Under the pieces are notes generated by a model, which saw only the letters and a program-made list of their open reading frames with translations, made no database searches and was not told where the DNA came from. A stretch of DNA of 64,000 nt from Schistosoma mansoni (lineage: Eukaryota; Platyhelminthes; Trematoda; Strigeidida; Schistosomatidae). Below are positions 37,221 through 49,182 of this stretch, one piece after another. The position numbers and the translations under genes were made by a program. Positions within the stretch are counted from its first letter, which is position 1; the number at the start of each line of letters is the position of its first letter. The stretch covers positions 5,663,911 through 5,727,910 of the forward strand of contig NC_031496.1 in assembly GCF_000237925.1 (NCBI RefSeq). Reading direction: 5' to 3'.

Positions 37221-38981
37221 AATCTGTTTTAATCTCAATGAGAAAGATGCAGCATTGATTAATGTAAAGACGAGAAGATTGCCAGAAGCCACTTTAGATT
37301 TCACTGTTGCTGGGTACTAACACAAACAACATCTGTATAAAAACAGTGTAAAACAGCATATTTCATTTGCGTACACCTCTCTAGTTAGATTTATCTATGC
37401 CATTTATGATTCCTGTCTTCAATAAGTTCTGCATATTAACGAGATCGAGTTGTCTATAAAATAACGAGAATCACATGTAAAATTTGCCAGTCAAGAAATA
37501 TAAAAGATTCCATGAACATGGAGATAAACCCCAAGAATGAAGTAAAAACAAAAGTTTCAGTAAATTTTATGATTTGTAGTCAACCCCCGAATGTATTAAA
37601 GTTTACTACTATTTAATCGAGTAATGTGCATGTTTATATTACAAAACTGCTGTAAGATCTGGTTGTATAATAACATGCTTGTCTTATTGGTGAAAAAATT
37701 AGTATGTTTAAACACAAATGAACCATCGTTCGATTATAGTACTCAATTAATATAAATTATTCTTACCGAGTCTAAGTCTATGTATTTGAAACTCAAAGTC
37801 ATGCTGTCTCTATGAGGGCAAATGATACAGCCTGGCTACCGAGACCCAATTAGATAAAGCTTAGTTTCGAACATGTACCTTGTTGTTTAAAGTTAGAAAA
37901 CAGTCTTGATTTCTAGGAATATTTATGTACCAATATATACAAATAATAAATGGTAATAGAAGGAAAAATAATTAAAGTTAGAAATGACATTGAAGGTGAT
38001 AAACTTAGCATAAACGAGCAAAACGTGACCAGTTCAGTATACCTGGACGTGTAAAATGTGTATCGATCAATAAAAGAACAGTTGGTTTGCAGTTATTTGG
38101 TAAAGCGTACGAAAGAGGATTGTGCCGTAAAGACGTGTTACCCACGTGTAATAGTTATGAAACAGATCTAATACGAGTGTCTTAGCCGTTAAGTCAAAGC
38201 TATATATTAATGACAGTTTATGAAAAAGGGCTTGATTCTCATTTCTTGAGTGTCAAGCACACTTCAAATGTGAAGGCTTATTATACAACCAGGCTACCCA
38301 AACTAAAGCACGTGGAATGGCGTTTGAACCTGGGAATTGATGGCTGAACACCTTAGCTACCAGCCCATGGCTCCATTGACTTTCCTTTCTAGGATTTAGG
38401 CAAACGTTTGTCTTTACATACTATAAATCAGAGGGGGGTATAAATAGTGAACTGGTTTTCGTCGTCTTTAATTAATAACGATCTGAGCTGGTTTTCCTAC
38501 ATTTCAGAATGTTTGCCATACATAGTAAATGTGGATTAAAACTGATTTCACTTCTGATTTAATGATAATATTAATTCTTGATTTGTTTGAAATTGCCCAT
38601 GTTCAGAGATAATTTTCAATATTGACTAACTAATGGCTAAGAAGAGTTAAATTAAGAGTTAGCTACGTGACTTGCCCAGTAGTGTAAACGATTAAATTTT
38701 GACGATCTGCAAAGAGACTAGCATTCTACTTCACATCTATTCTAGTTCGAGCTGGACATAAATATCTTTATCAAACAATTGTTCAGTCAATCAATAACAA
38801 TAACAAAGTAACAGAGCAAAAACAATTACCAAGAGGACTGTTCATAATCTGAATTTTATTTTACACAAATTAGCATACAAGGGTTCTGTCAAAATAGCCT
38901 ATTCCATTGAATAATATTCGTTTTCATGTGTATTGAGGGTGAGTGGTTGAGTGATGACGGATATGATGAGTTTTCATGAAA
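37221..38981. other. Gap between SVIP-like exon and SMYD5
   Basis: The upstream SVIP exon should lie here or further right but was not found. Two tRNA-like repeat pieces on the minus strand sit at about 37800-37865 and 38270-38390; the latter reads GGCTGGTAGCTAAGGTG and CCCAGGTTCAAACGCC (A and B box). Otherwise AT-rich. Confidence 0.45.
38855..38860 (-). promoter_or_regulatory. Probable polyadenylation signal of SMYD5
   Basis: AATAAA on the minus strand about 120 bases downstream of the SMYD5 stop codon, in AT-rich sequence. The position fits a short 3' UTR. Judged only by hexamer and distance. Confidence 0.55.
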
Positions 38982-41900
38982 TCATTTGAATTTGTCTTGT
39001 TGAGTACCGTAGTTATCACCATCTTCATCGTCTTCAGATGAAGATGTTACGCTTAATGCACCATCAATCTTTTCCCTTTCACACTTGGGGCAATTACACC
39101 AAAACAGATAATTTGATGATAAGTGTTTACGTCTTGTGTGACGACCACGTGATTGTAGACAATGATCCAAATAGGAGATAGTGATTTCTTCACCTTCTTG
39201 AATCGATGTCAATGCAACCACAGATAATCGACTGTTGACTCCACTAAAACGAATTATTGCATTTGGTGAACAACTATGATTAATTCGACCTAAACAGTAA
39301 AGAAGAAAAAGTAATGACGATCAAGCCTTAGAATATAGCAAACTATAAATCATTATTCATTGACAGGAAATATACGAAAATTGTATATTACACTGTTTTC
39401 TTTCTGACACAGATTTATATTCATACTTAAATATTCATGGACTTAAAGATTCACATCAAACTACTACATTCAAATACTACTAGGTATGGAAGGATAAAAT
39501 ACAGGTTGACATACTAAAAAAAGCTAACGAAGAACACAAATAGTATAGGGAAAAACATGATTGAGCTATTATTATTGTTATTTTAAGTTTCACCTTACAA
39601 ATTATTAACAAGATGTATTAGCAGGATAATTCACTTTGTTATTCCTTGTACCCCAAATGGAAACACAAATTTTACAACAAACCATCCTGACTGTTGCTAT
39701 AACCTTGACGTGATGGTCGAGCCTTCCTACAGTCATGAACCAATAGGGCTATACTGGTTGGAACAGTCGTTTCTCAAGGTCCTAGCATGCCAGGCAGGTC
39801 GGTTGAAGAGCGGTAAGACTAAAAGCAGTTAACCTAAGATCTGAGAGGGAAGTCGTACTGCTGACTATACAGAGGTGTGACGGCAGTAAGGTATTTCCCT
39901 CAAACAACTAGCATAACATCGATGCAGCCTTCCCACAAAGGAAGAGTGGGGTTTAAAAAAATCGACCCTGAAAATACACGCCTCGCCTTATTCCACGGAT
40001 ATCCGTCTTCGGCGGTAAGGTCCCAACAAGTACGGAGCTGACACAAAAATTACCCACAAAATGGTCGTGTGTGATCGACCTCAAGTAGATATCTCTTGGG
40101 CAGTGCGGTCACGCTCTCAGGTTGGTAATACCACCTCTAACCCAACTTCCTTTTCAGGTACCTCTAGGAGGACCTTTCTGTTATAACTTGTGGCCGAGTG
40201 GATGCCCTGTTAACGTATGAAGTGATAAGACCGCTAATCAGAGGGCAGTGAATTATCGAATGGAACAGTGACATACGGAAACAGTAGGAGCAGTTTAGAG
40301 TACGTATCGGTCCTGCTTCTGCCCAGCCCAGCCAGTTAAGTCCAGAACAGCCTCTGCGGTAAGAATCATTATACTTCAAACATTCTGAGTTTATATATCA
40401 AACAAACCGACCACATCGTACCAGAAAATATAAAATAACATATGTATAAGATTGAGCCAAATATGGCTGTGAATAGGGGAGATAGTGAATAAAAGACGGC
40501 ATAATTCAGGAATGGTAAATCATATAACAATAGTTCATACTTCAAAATAAAGCTTATAATAAGGGGAACTAGAATATGAATAGTTTAGGTATTTACCGAC
40601 TATAGGATAGAAAATATATGCATAGTATTGGTCCACAAATGGATCCCAAAGTTATCATTCACTATCCTTCTCGGGGCATAACACTTTCCAAGATGTGGGC
40701 GACCGGGAAGTGATAACCGCCCTCATACCTATAATAGTATTCAACACCACTATATTCCCTCTTCAATTCCTATTATTCCCCATACTTCGACAATCAACCC
40801 TAAACTCCCTCCTCAAATGTCACCATGTCCAACAATTCCAGTATGTGAAATAATGTCCCAGGTCTACTGAAACCTCACTCCAAACTACACATTGAATCCT
40901 TCAACGTACGTACCCTATGTCAAATCGACCAGCAGGCCTTCTTGACTAAGACCCTAAAATATCCTACCATTGATGTGTGCTGTGTTGCCGAAACACACAT
41001 ACAAGACCCTAGTATGATCATCCACTTAGCCTCATGTAGCCAAAACAGAGAGCCGATAAGATACACCCTCCGTGTATCTGGCATCCCGACGGCAAATTTT
41101 CGTGGACTAACCGGTGTAGGCACAGTACTAAGTACGAGGGCAAATAAGCACTATTTGAATGGATCCCCGTTAACAATCGCCTATGTACTGTCCGGTCAAA
41201 CGGCTCCATAAGAACTCGGGAGGATGGGGACACACACCGTTGCCTTTTCGACATTTCTCCTTACGCTCCCACTGACTGCAGCCCGGATTAAAAGAAGGAC
41301 CAATTTTACAGAAAGCTCTCTGAACTTTTTTAAAAGGCTAAACACTCAGGCATAGTACTTGTAGTAGATTACTTTGATACCAAAGTAGGTACCTTAAACC
41401 AAACAGAAAGATATTTAGGTGCGTATTTTGGTATTCCGGCTCAGCGAACAAATAATAGTGATCGTATGCTTCAAATGTGCTCAGACAATCGTTTATTTAT
41501 AACAATCACTAATTGTAAGCATAAGGAGAGACATAGTCTAACGTGGCACCAAATTAACAATGAACTCAAATGGGCCATATTGCCATCAGTCATCGTTGGA
41601 GAGGCTCGACAGAAGACTGTTGCTCGTTTTGGAGCACATGTTTAGACTCTGATCATGCTTTAATACGAGAACGCAGAAAGGACACATCAAGAAGACCCGT
41701 TAGAGTTGAGCTCAGCGACGCGAAAGACAAAAGTTCCAGGAACAGCTGAGTTCACATTTAGGCATTTCTGAAAACGAGACTGACCCAGATGTTGCTTGGA
41801 AAGATATACGAACAGCTATGGAAACAGCAGCAACATTTATTAGTAATTTAAACCAGAGTTACAAAACACCAATGGATTTCTGCCACATCTACTAAACTGA

Positions 41901-44417
41901 TACTCTCGTAAACTCGTCCTATCAGCCTCCGAACAAGATGAAGAGCGAAAACAAATCAGATCTAGACCGACAAAAGGTCAACGGAACGACCGTTAGCAGT
42001 GGTGGGCAATGAAAGCAAAAGAGATAGAAAAGGCAGAGGATGGAGATAACACCAGACAGCTTTTCAGACTAATAAAAGAAAATGGAATTAAGAAGTCAAG
42101 TATAAGTGAGACCACTTAGGAAAAAGACGACACTCTTATCTGCTCTCAGCCCAGACGTTTAGAACGATGGGAAGAACACATTAAGAGGCAATTCAGTTGG
42201 CCTTTAGCTACCTACCATTTCCATACACTTTGAATGGGACATTGAAATAGGCCCACCGACTCTAATTGTACTTCAAAAGGCCATAGCTAATCTGAAACGA
42301 GGAAGAGCAACTGGATTAAGCCCAGAGGTCTTTAAGGATGGCAGTCTAGTTTTGGCGATTAGGTTGATTAATATTTTTGCTAATAACTGGAAAGTAAAGG
42401 TAATCTCGTTTGACTGGTCGCAACCACTGATTATCCAAATATATAAGAAAGGGTCAAACACAACCTGTGGTAGCTACTGACGAACTGACTTGACTAATAT
42501 AGCGTCTAAGATGCTAGCCTCTATAATTATCGGAAAAAGATTTGTGAACTGAAAATATGAGAAAATCAGATTGGCTTTAGACCTAATTGTGGCTGTATCA
42601 GCCACATATTTGCCATCCGTCAGATTTCACAGCACAGACATGCTTATCGGCGTCCGACAATGATGGTCTTCCTTGACTTCAAATCAGTACTCGACTCTGT
42701 AATAGAGAGGTTTCGTCAGAGACCTACTGCTGGAAATAACATTCTTATCGTCTGAATTTCCGGAAATTAATCTCCTACCAGGAGATCCACTTATTGCTCA
42801 AGAATACACAGATGATACAGCTCTGTTTGGTGAAGACGCTGATAAAATGCAGTTTTTTGGTAGCACTAAGTAAGAATGCCAGTATGTTTGGGATGCGTTT
42901 CTCCCACTGTAGATGGAAATTGTTGTTTCAGACTAGTCTGTGTCAACACCTGAACTAAAGATAGGGAGTGAAGTAATCGAAGTGATCAAAACTCCACTTA
43001 TCTTAGAAGTCTGATCAAACCTAATGAGTTGGTGTCTGACGAAATCTCTGAACGGGTTCAAAATGCTCGTTTGGCTTTTGTTAACGTCACCAATGGTGAA
43101 GGAGAGATATCCGTCTATCAATTAAGGTACGAGTATACTTCTAGCCAGTTTGTCCTGTTTCACTTTACGGCTGCGAAACGTGGCCATTAGGAGTAGAGGA
43201 TACTCGTAAGTTACTAGTATTTGATCACAGATGTCATAGAAATATTGCTCGTATCTGCTGGGTTCGCGAGGTAAGTAATAGTGAGGTCAGACTGAATCAA
43301 GTACATAGCTCTGGACTTTCCAACGGAGTATCACAAATATATCAGTCCATTTACTTCAAATCGCCGCGTGTTTAGCTGAAATACAAAAGTTAATCTAAAA
43401 ATACTTACTTTGATAGTAATATAAACCCACTCCTTCGTTGTCCAAGAAAGAACCGACGTGATCATCAATTGCCGAATATAGTTGGTCGACAAAGAGATTA
43501 TATTCATTAGATGTTTTTTCATTTGTCGTATCGACTAATTTTCCAGACTGATTAACCCAAACACTGAAAGCACTTGTTGCAATACCTTGACCATTACGAC
43601 TAATCAGACATAAAGCACTTGTAAAATGATCTTTCTCTAATAATGTATTTATTCCAGCTTTTTGCAGGGTTTGGATGCATTCATCATATGATGTAGCATG
43701 ACTAAACTTTTGACATAAAAATAAGAGTACTTCAATAAATGCACTATGAATTTCTTCAATATGTGTAGCAAACTGATCACCAAGTATTTGATGATAGAGA
43801 ATACCATTTTCATTGATTATTGCACTTGTACTAGAAACAAACTGCTTTAGTGCTTCGACTAAATGCTGTGAGGTCGATGAACCAATAAGACACGCTGATA
43901 GACATGCGGCAACAATGCGAACAAGCAAAAAGATAGTGCCACTTTCTGGAGGATAATGAGACTGTCGCCAGATTATGTCCAATTTTCCTAATGGATTTTC
44001 CTTGCCTTTTTCAATGGGTGCCATACACAATGGAGAATGATATGTAAGAGCAGCTGATTCGAGACAGTTAGGAGAACAGTAGTTAACTAAGCAATTAGGA
44101 CAGTGAACAGCTTGGTTACAGTGAAATGATGCCTCTGAATAAGGTAATACAAGCGATGGATTGTTAGTAAGTCTCCTTATATTCTCCTCCGATGTTTCGA
44201 GTGGACACAAACAATGATCACAAGCTTTATATCCATAGAGCTTGTTCCATGAAAACTGACAGCATATTAGAGGATCTTCTGAAAAAAGGATGTCTTCAGG
44301 ATTTATAAATTGAGTAGCAACAAGACCCCTTCCACGAGTTGGTCCGAAATCGACTTCTCTTGTGAGATTCATTAGTTTGAATGGACCTACAGTATAAATT
44401 ACAAAATCATTAGACAT
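38982..44417 (-). CDS. SMYD5: SMYD5 protein-lysine methyltransferase (SET and MYND domains)
   Basis: Two coding exons, 44417-43409 and 39289-38982, join through AA|GTAAGT and TTTAG into 438 residues; human SMYD5 has 418. Visible in order: SET start GPTRGRGLVATQFI (residues 25-38); the SMYD5-type Cys/His cluster from ACDHCLCPLET to YCSPNCLESAALTYHSPLC; LDIIWRQSHYPPESG; NGQGIATSAFSVWV; FLDNEGVGLYYYQS, which crosses the intron into RINHSCSPNA (the NHSC cofactor motif); GEEITISYLD; post-SET FWCNCPKC; and an acidic tail SSSEDDEDGD. All expected SET signature pieces are present. The start ATG at 44417 is preferred on length; a TAG acceptor just before 44386 would allow a further upstream exon. A minus-strand AATAAA at 38860-38855 lies about 120 bases past the stop. 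Expected role: histone/protein lysine methylation. Confidence 0.93.
39710..43340 (+). mobile_element. RTE-type LINE filling the SMYD5 intron
   Basis: The leader (39710-40178 and 40684-40870, interrupted by a solo LTR) continues into an endonuclease: ESFNVRTLCQID, IDVCCVAETHIQDPS, YTLRVSGIPTANFRGL. Later come DNRLFITITNCKHKERH and a reverse transcriptase with NLKRGRATGLSPEVFK and LIIQIYKKGSNTTCGSY. Near the end is a C-terminal block around LYGCETWPLGVEDTRKLLVFDHRC and NIARICWVREVSNSEV. Many stops and frameshifts make it old. The usual 3' end with TGAC tail is missing. It is antisense to SMYD5 and ends about 70 bases from that intron's donor. Confidence 0.8.
40179..40683 (-). mobile_element. 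Solo LTR nested in RTE leader, target duplication CTTTC
   Basis: Plus-strand ends are TGTTATAAC and GCATAACA. CTTTC flanks it on both sides (40174-40178 and 40684-40688), and the RTE leader continues across. It is 505 bp and has a TATATAAA-like box on the minus strand. No internal region remains, so this is the product of LTR-LTR recombination. It is younger than the RTE copy. Confidence 0.85.
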
Positions 44418-46239
44418 CAATTAGACTTGAATAAATGAAGCATACGCCAAGTTAAGGAGGCATATGTCCAAATACTTAAGGTAGCACAAACTCAAAGTGG
44501 CTTTTGGATCTTAAGTCAAAACTGTGAACGAAATTGCTAATAAATGAAAGTTTTCCTTAACAACTAATTATAGGGTGATGGACGACTTAACTCAAATAGA
44601 GAAAGATAAGACTCAGAATTCTGACAAACATTCACTGTGTACATATACATCACATACGATGCAAACGAATGTGATGTTTCGGTTACGTATACAACTGAAC
44701 TTCATAATTTATACAACCTGATTGTAAAGGGAATGATCGACAGAAATTCTGCTATGACATTGGTAAGGATTGAAACACTACCGAGTAGTATAAATTCACA
44801 AATGTCATAACTAACAGCTGTGTTTTTTTCCAGTAAGTCTAGAAGGCCGATTATGTTAGAGAGTGAAATGTATAAAAAAACAGAAGTGATATTCAATAAC
44901 TATGTCTAAAAATAAAGTTCGCCATGTATCTAACCTAGCTTCAAAATTAGCATGTAAGCGGGAAAAAAGACTTACACATTAAGAGTCCGTATCCAGAAAA
45001 AAGGTTTAAGAGTAATATTATGATGGCTTAACGATCAGATCTCTTGATCGCCAACCACGTTTGATATTTAGACAGTCAATTAGCTTTATAACGAGTACAT
45101 GAACCCAGTTGGGTTTGAATGATTTAGGAACTTATAAGTTAGATTTTTCAATGCAGCGTAATGAACACTTTGTGGTCTATTTCCATGATTAATATTTAGG
45201 AACTTAGATACCAGCTAATTTTTCAAGCGACGTTAAGAGAGTTTAGTCACATGTCTATGAGTCAGTGAAAAGTGTTGATACTGCAAAGTCTTAATAAAAG
45301 CGAGTATCTTCGAAGGGCTCCTCTCATGATTTCGGCATATGGCGTCAGTAATTCACAAACAACAGATCTGTACAGTACAAAAATTAAAAACACTTGATAT
45401 TCCTAGTAATATCTATTACGTAAAGAGAAACTTACAGAGGACCAAATAGAGGGGTCATACCAGGCCTCGAAGTTACTGAATTTCCTTCTCAAGTGCTGGT
45501 AAATGTGATTTAAGTGGATGAGTCGCGTGTGAGAATCCTAACCAATACATGTTGATAACTCAGAGACGCCGATTGATATAAACCAGGACCATTCATGTTA
45601 ACACGGGGACACTTATTCCTTACATTGCTATGAATTTTCGATGTTAATGTTACTTCATTTTTTACTGAGCAAATTTAAACCGAAATTTCGAATAGTGAAT
45701 TTTTTTTACGTATGATATTCACTAGAAAAGCACCTTATTGTACATTCTTATATAAAATTGTGATATATATATATATATATATATATAGTCTTGCTCAAAT
45801 GAACTTCAACAATGAATAACTTAATAGCTCACTCACAAGTGACTCTACACATCTACGTTATGAGTGAACAATAATTGAATTTGTGAGAGAATCAAACCCT
45901 TAGATGAGTATTAGCTAATCTATACTTGTTAACGTTTGTAAAATACGCAAAAAATTTGTTAGAATACATGTCAATATTTTTTATTTAGGGCTTCATGGAA
46001 GTAGGCTTATTCAATAACTTATTCACGCTCTTGTATAAAGTGACTAGCTTATTTACGACGGCTTCCGTTACTTTGATCCGAGTAACGTTTAACTCGTAAA
46101 CCCCTCTCAAGTTTTAGAGCTAATGAATCTTACGACTCTTTGATAAAGGTTACATTTAAATATGGAAACCGAGAGGATCAACGAAGTTATCTAAGCTATT
46201 CTATAATATCGAATCGCACTACTGTCCGACATCGGCTTC
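44418..46239. other. Upstream of SMYD5, no gene seen
   Basis: Candidate promoter region of SMYD5 plus AT-rich DNA. A (TA)n run lies at about 45763-45786. A GC-richer patch at about 45430-45610 may be an old repeat; nothing readable. Confidence 0.4.
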
Positions 46240-46612
46240 GACAGAGAATGATATGGAAGCCGCGTAGGTTTCAGCTTCAGTATGGTGAGGGCAGGAGGCT
46301 TGATGGCCCATGTTAGTCCTGGCAATGGTGGTGTCTCAGCTGATCCAACTTTATTTCGAAAGAGTCGACAGATGTGGCCTCAACAACGTACATAGGTAAT
46401 GAATTCCACTCGTTGATGATTCGATAGGAAAGTCGATAGTCGGCTGACAAGTAACTTGTTCTGGGCTCGTGAACGTTTTCTAAGTGTCCTCATAAATTCT
46501 CTGATTCAGAAGATGAGAAAAATGAGGGCATACAAGGTGCAAGTTTTTTACTAAGTAATTTGAAGACCGAAATCAAGTCACCTCTAGTTCTTCGGTATGG
46601 CAATGGGAAGTA
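46240..46612 (-). mobile_element. C-terminal piece of a minus-strand CR1-type LINE
   Basis: FPLPYRRTRGDLISVFKLLS, APCMPSFFSSSESENL, RTSYLSADYRLSYRIINEWN, SLPMYVVEATSVDSFEIKLD: the classic CR1 end (RRxRGDLI, R...F..R....WN.LP..VV.A.S...F...LD). One stop lies inside. It is read as the missing end of the LINE at 49183-51665. Confidence 0.75.
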
Positions 46613-46613
46613 G

Positions 46614-46690
46614 CTGTAAATAATTCTCCAAAATCAATAGCTCATTAAGTGTTCGACATTGGATGCTGACCACGTTGTTTGAGTGGACTT
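46614..46690 (+). repeat. LTR-like edge shared with the gypsy fragment
   Basis: About 77 bases starting TGTAAATAATTCTCC and including CGACATTGGATGCTGACCAC are nearly the same as the left edge of the element at 22876. It is a fossil stub. Confidence 0.6.
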
Positions 46691-49047
46691 GTTTAACTGA
46701 AGGCTTTCAGTCATGCATCCGTATCAGATCACGTCTCGAACCAGCGTGGGACACTGCTCCTACGCTCACTAGCCAGATTAGATCAAACGCTTCTCTTCAT
46801 ATGGAATACAGAATCCCCTTTTATCTTGGCTCAAGTCATTTTTAGAAGAACGTAGCCAAATTGTCCGCTTTGGATCTTGCTACTCCAAAACTATGAATGT
46901 AACCAGTGGGGTTATACAAGGAAGTGTAATTGGTCCATTACTATTTCTCCTTTTTATCAATGACGTTTGCTCCCTCTTTCAATATGGTAAACCTTTTCTT
47001 TTTGCCGATGATCTAAAAGTGGTTTATTCATTCTCATCTCCCACAAAAGAAAGCTATATTCCAACGGTAATCCAAGAAGAAATAAAAAAGTTGTACGAAT
47101 GGACTATTTCGTGGAATTTGCCACTTAATGTTGACAAAAGTGGATTTATTAACATTGGCCGTTGCCTTAACTTAAATCTGGCTATACACAAACATACACT
47201 GAGGCCTCTCAACACTGTTCGTGACTTGGGTTTAAGATATAGCGACAGTTTGAACTTTTCTGAACATATTGCATCTCAAGTATCCAAAGCTAGAAAGCTC
47301 ATCGGATTCATAATGATCAACTTCAATAATACGGAATCGAGATTATTATTATACAGAAAATGTATCTTACGAATTCTGGAATATGGTATTTTAGTTTATA
47401 ATAATTGCAGGCATAATGACCTGATTAAAATTGAAGAAGGTTCACCAAAGCTGTTTTGGGGTATTCTGACAACAAAGACTATCACCAAAGATGTCAACAA
47501 CTCCAACTAGAACCTCTCTGGATCAGGCGTATCAAATTAAACCTTATCTTTCTCTACCGGCTTCTTAACGGTATTTCTTACTCTTCGCTATCTACCCCTT
47601 CATACTCTATGATACCGTCCCACAATCTACGCAATAAGGAAAATATTCTAGTGATTCCAAAAACGCACACAAATTTGCGCCAGAATTTTTTCGTTATTCG
47701 CTACTCAACCATGTGGAATAGACTGCCAATGAACCTCCGATGCAGTGAAACTATAATCCGGTTCCGAAGTCTTCTTGATGATTTTCTTTTCGAAAGTTGA
47801 TTGTGTCACCTATTGAATATCAACGTGCTTAACAATGATTTATACAAAAAAGGTCCGTCATCTATCTGACTGACTGAAAAGCAAAGTGAAACCTTTGAAA
47901 CTTTTCATGTCTATTCTATTTCACTTTTATTCATCTTAATATACAAAGTCTGCTTATATTCGTGTTTATAATTATTACTGTTATTAATATCATTATTGGT
48001 CTTTCGACACATTAGATATTCTTTTCATCTCTTCTTGTCCTTCTAAACATATTTTATTCCTAAATATCCAAAGTCTACAATTAAAAATAAAAAACCCCTA
48101 TGTTCCACTAAAACAAATTTATTTATTTTCTTTTTCTTTTTTTAAAAAATCTTCACAACATATATATAACATATAGAAATTTATATTTAATTATTCTTTG
48201 CAATTAATTATGACTATGATAGCATCATTCTAAATTATTATAATTGCACTAATGTTTATACTAATACCCGGTTTCACTCTGTATACTGTTACATAAATCT
48301 ACATGTATTTATCCGTTATGGTTTATTATTGTTGTTATTATTATTTTAAAATTATTCGTTCATCTCAAAGGTCTATATCCATTACACTATTATGATCATG
48401 GTTGAACCCTTTCACTATGTGTTCATTTCTTTTCTCCCTCTCTCCTTTCTTTTCCCTTCTAAATAAATATTATTCTTAAGATTACGAAGCTTTGGATTGA
48501 GACAATAACTTTAGTTACGTTGAATTCAACTTATCAGACTCATTTTATCTTCACTATGTATATACACCTCATACATATTGATTATCTTTTGCACTTAATT
48601 GAGACTTTCATAGCATCACCCAAAACTGTCTGCACGAACAAACACTTATTCTAACGTCATATCTTACTGCAATAATAAGTTATTTAATTATCAATTTATT
48701 CTGTTTTATTTCATTTTTATTACTCGTTTTGCTATACACACAAAGTTGTTTATTCTTGTTCTGCGTTAAGATCTTTACGTATTCCGCGGCTCTTTCATTT
48801 CTATTTCCTTAGTTTCTCCCTTTCCTCCTTCAAAATCAATTCAAAATTCTTGCTAATTACACAGAACCTGATTTATTATCACTATTCTATTATTAATATT
48901 TTATTTTCCTTTTCCTTCTTTTCTCAAACATGGCATATGTAATGTTAACATTATTGAAAATTGTGTATTATTGCATCTTTTGAAGAAACCCGAAATGGTT
49001 TCTTCACAGCACTTATGTACCCATAAGGTGTTTGTGAATAATAATAA
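46690..49047 (+). mobile_element. CR1/Jockey-type LINE, 3' half with AAT tail
   Basis: WLKSFLEERSQIVRFGS, SGVIQGSVIGPLLFLLFIND, LFADDLKVVYSF (catalytic FADD intact), NLPLNVDKSGFINIG, VRDLGLRYSDSLNFSEHI, then after a frame change near 47460-47510 IRRIKLNLIFLYRLLNGI, FFVIRYSTMWNRLPMNLR and a stop at about 47798. A 1.2-kb pyrimidine-rich 3' UTR ends CCCATAAGGTGTTTGTG and AATAATAATA. It is 5'-truncated before the reverse-transcriptase core. Confidence 0.85.
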
Positions 49048-49182
49048 TATATTGATGACGTATCAAATATATCTTTCCGATCTCCTCGCATCTGACTTCT
49101 GACTTCATTTGGTTGGAGAAAGCTTCATATATATAAGGTGCCACTGATTGCAGGTTGTAAAATCAGAATACTAGTCGTATCT

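Noticed and set aside
44386-44420. Splice acceptor before GPFKLMNLTREV in SMYD5
   Set aside because: The TAG site is possible but weakly supported; the in-frame ATG at 44417 gives a length close to human SMYD5, so an intron is not needed.
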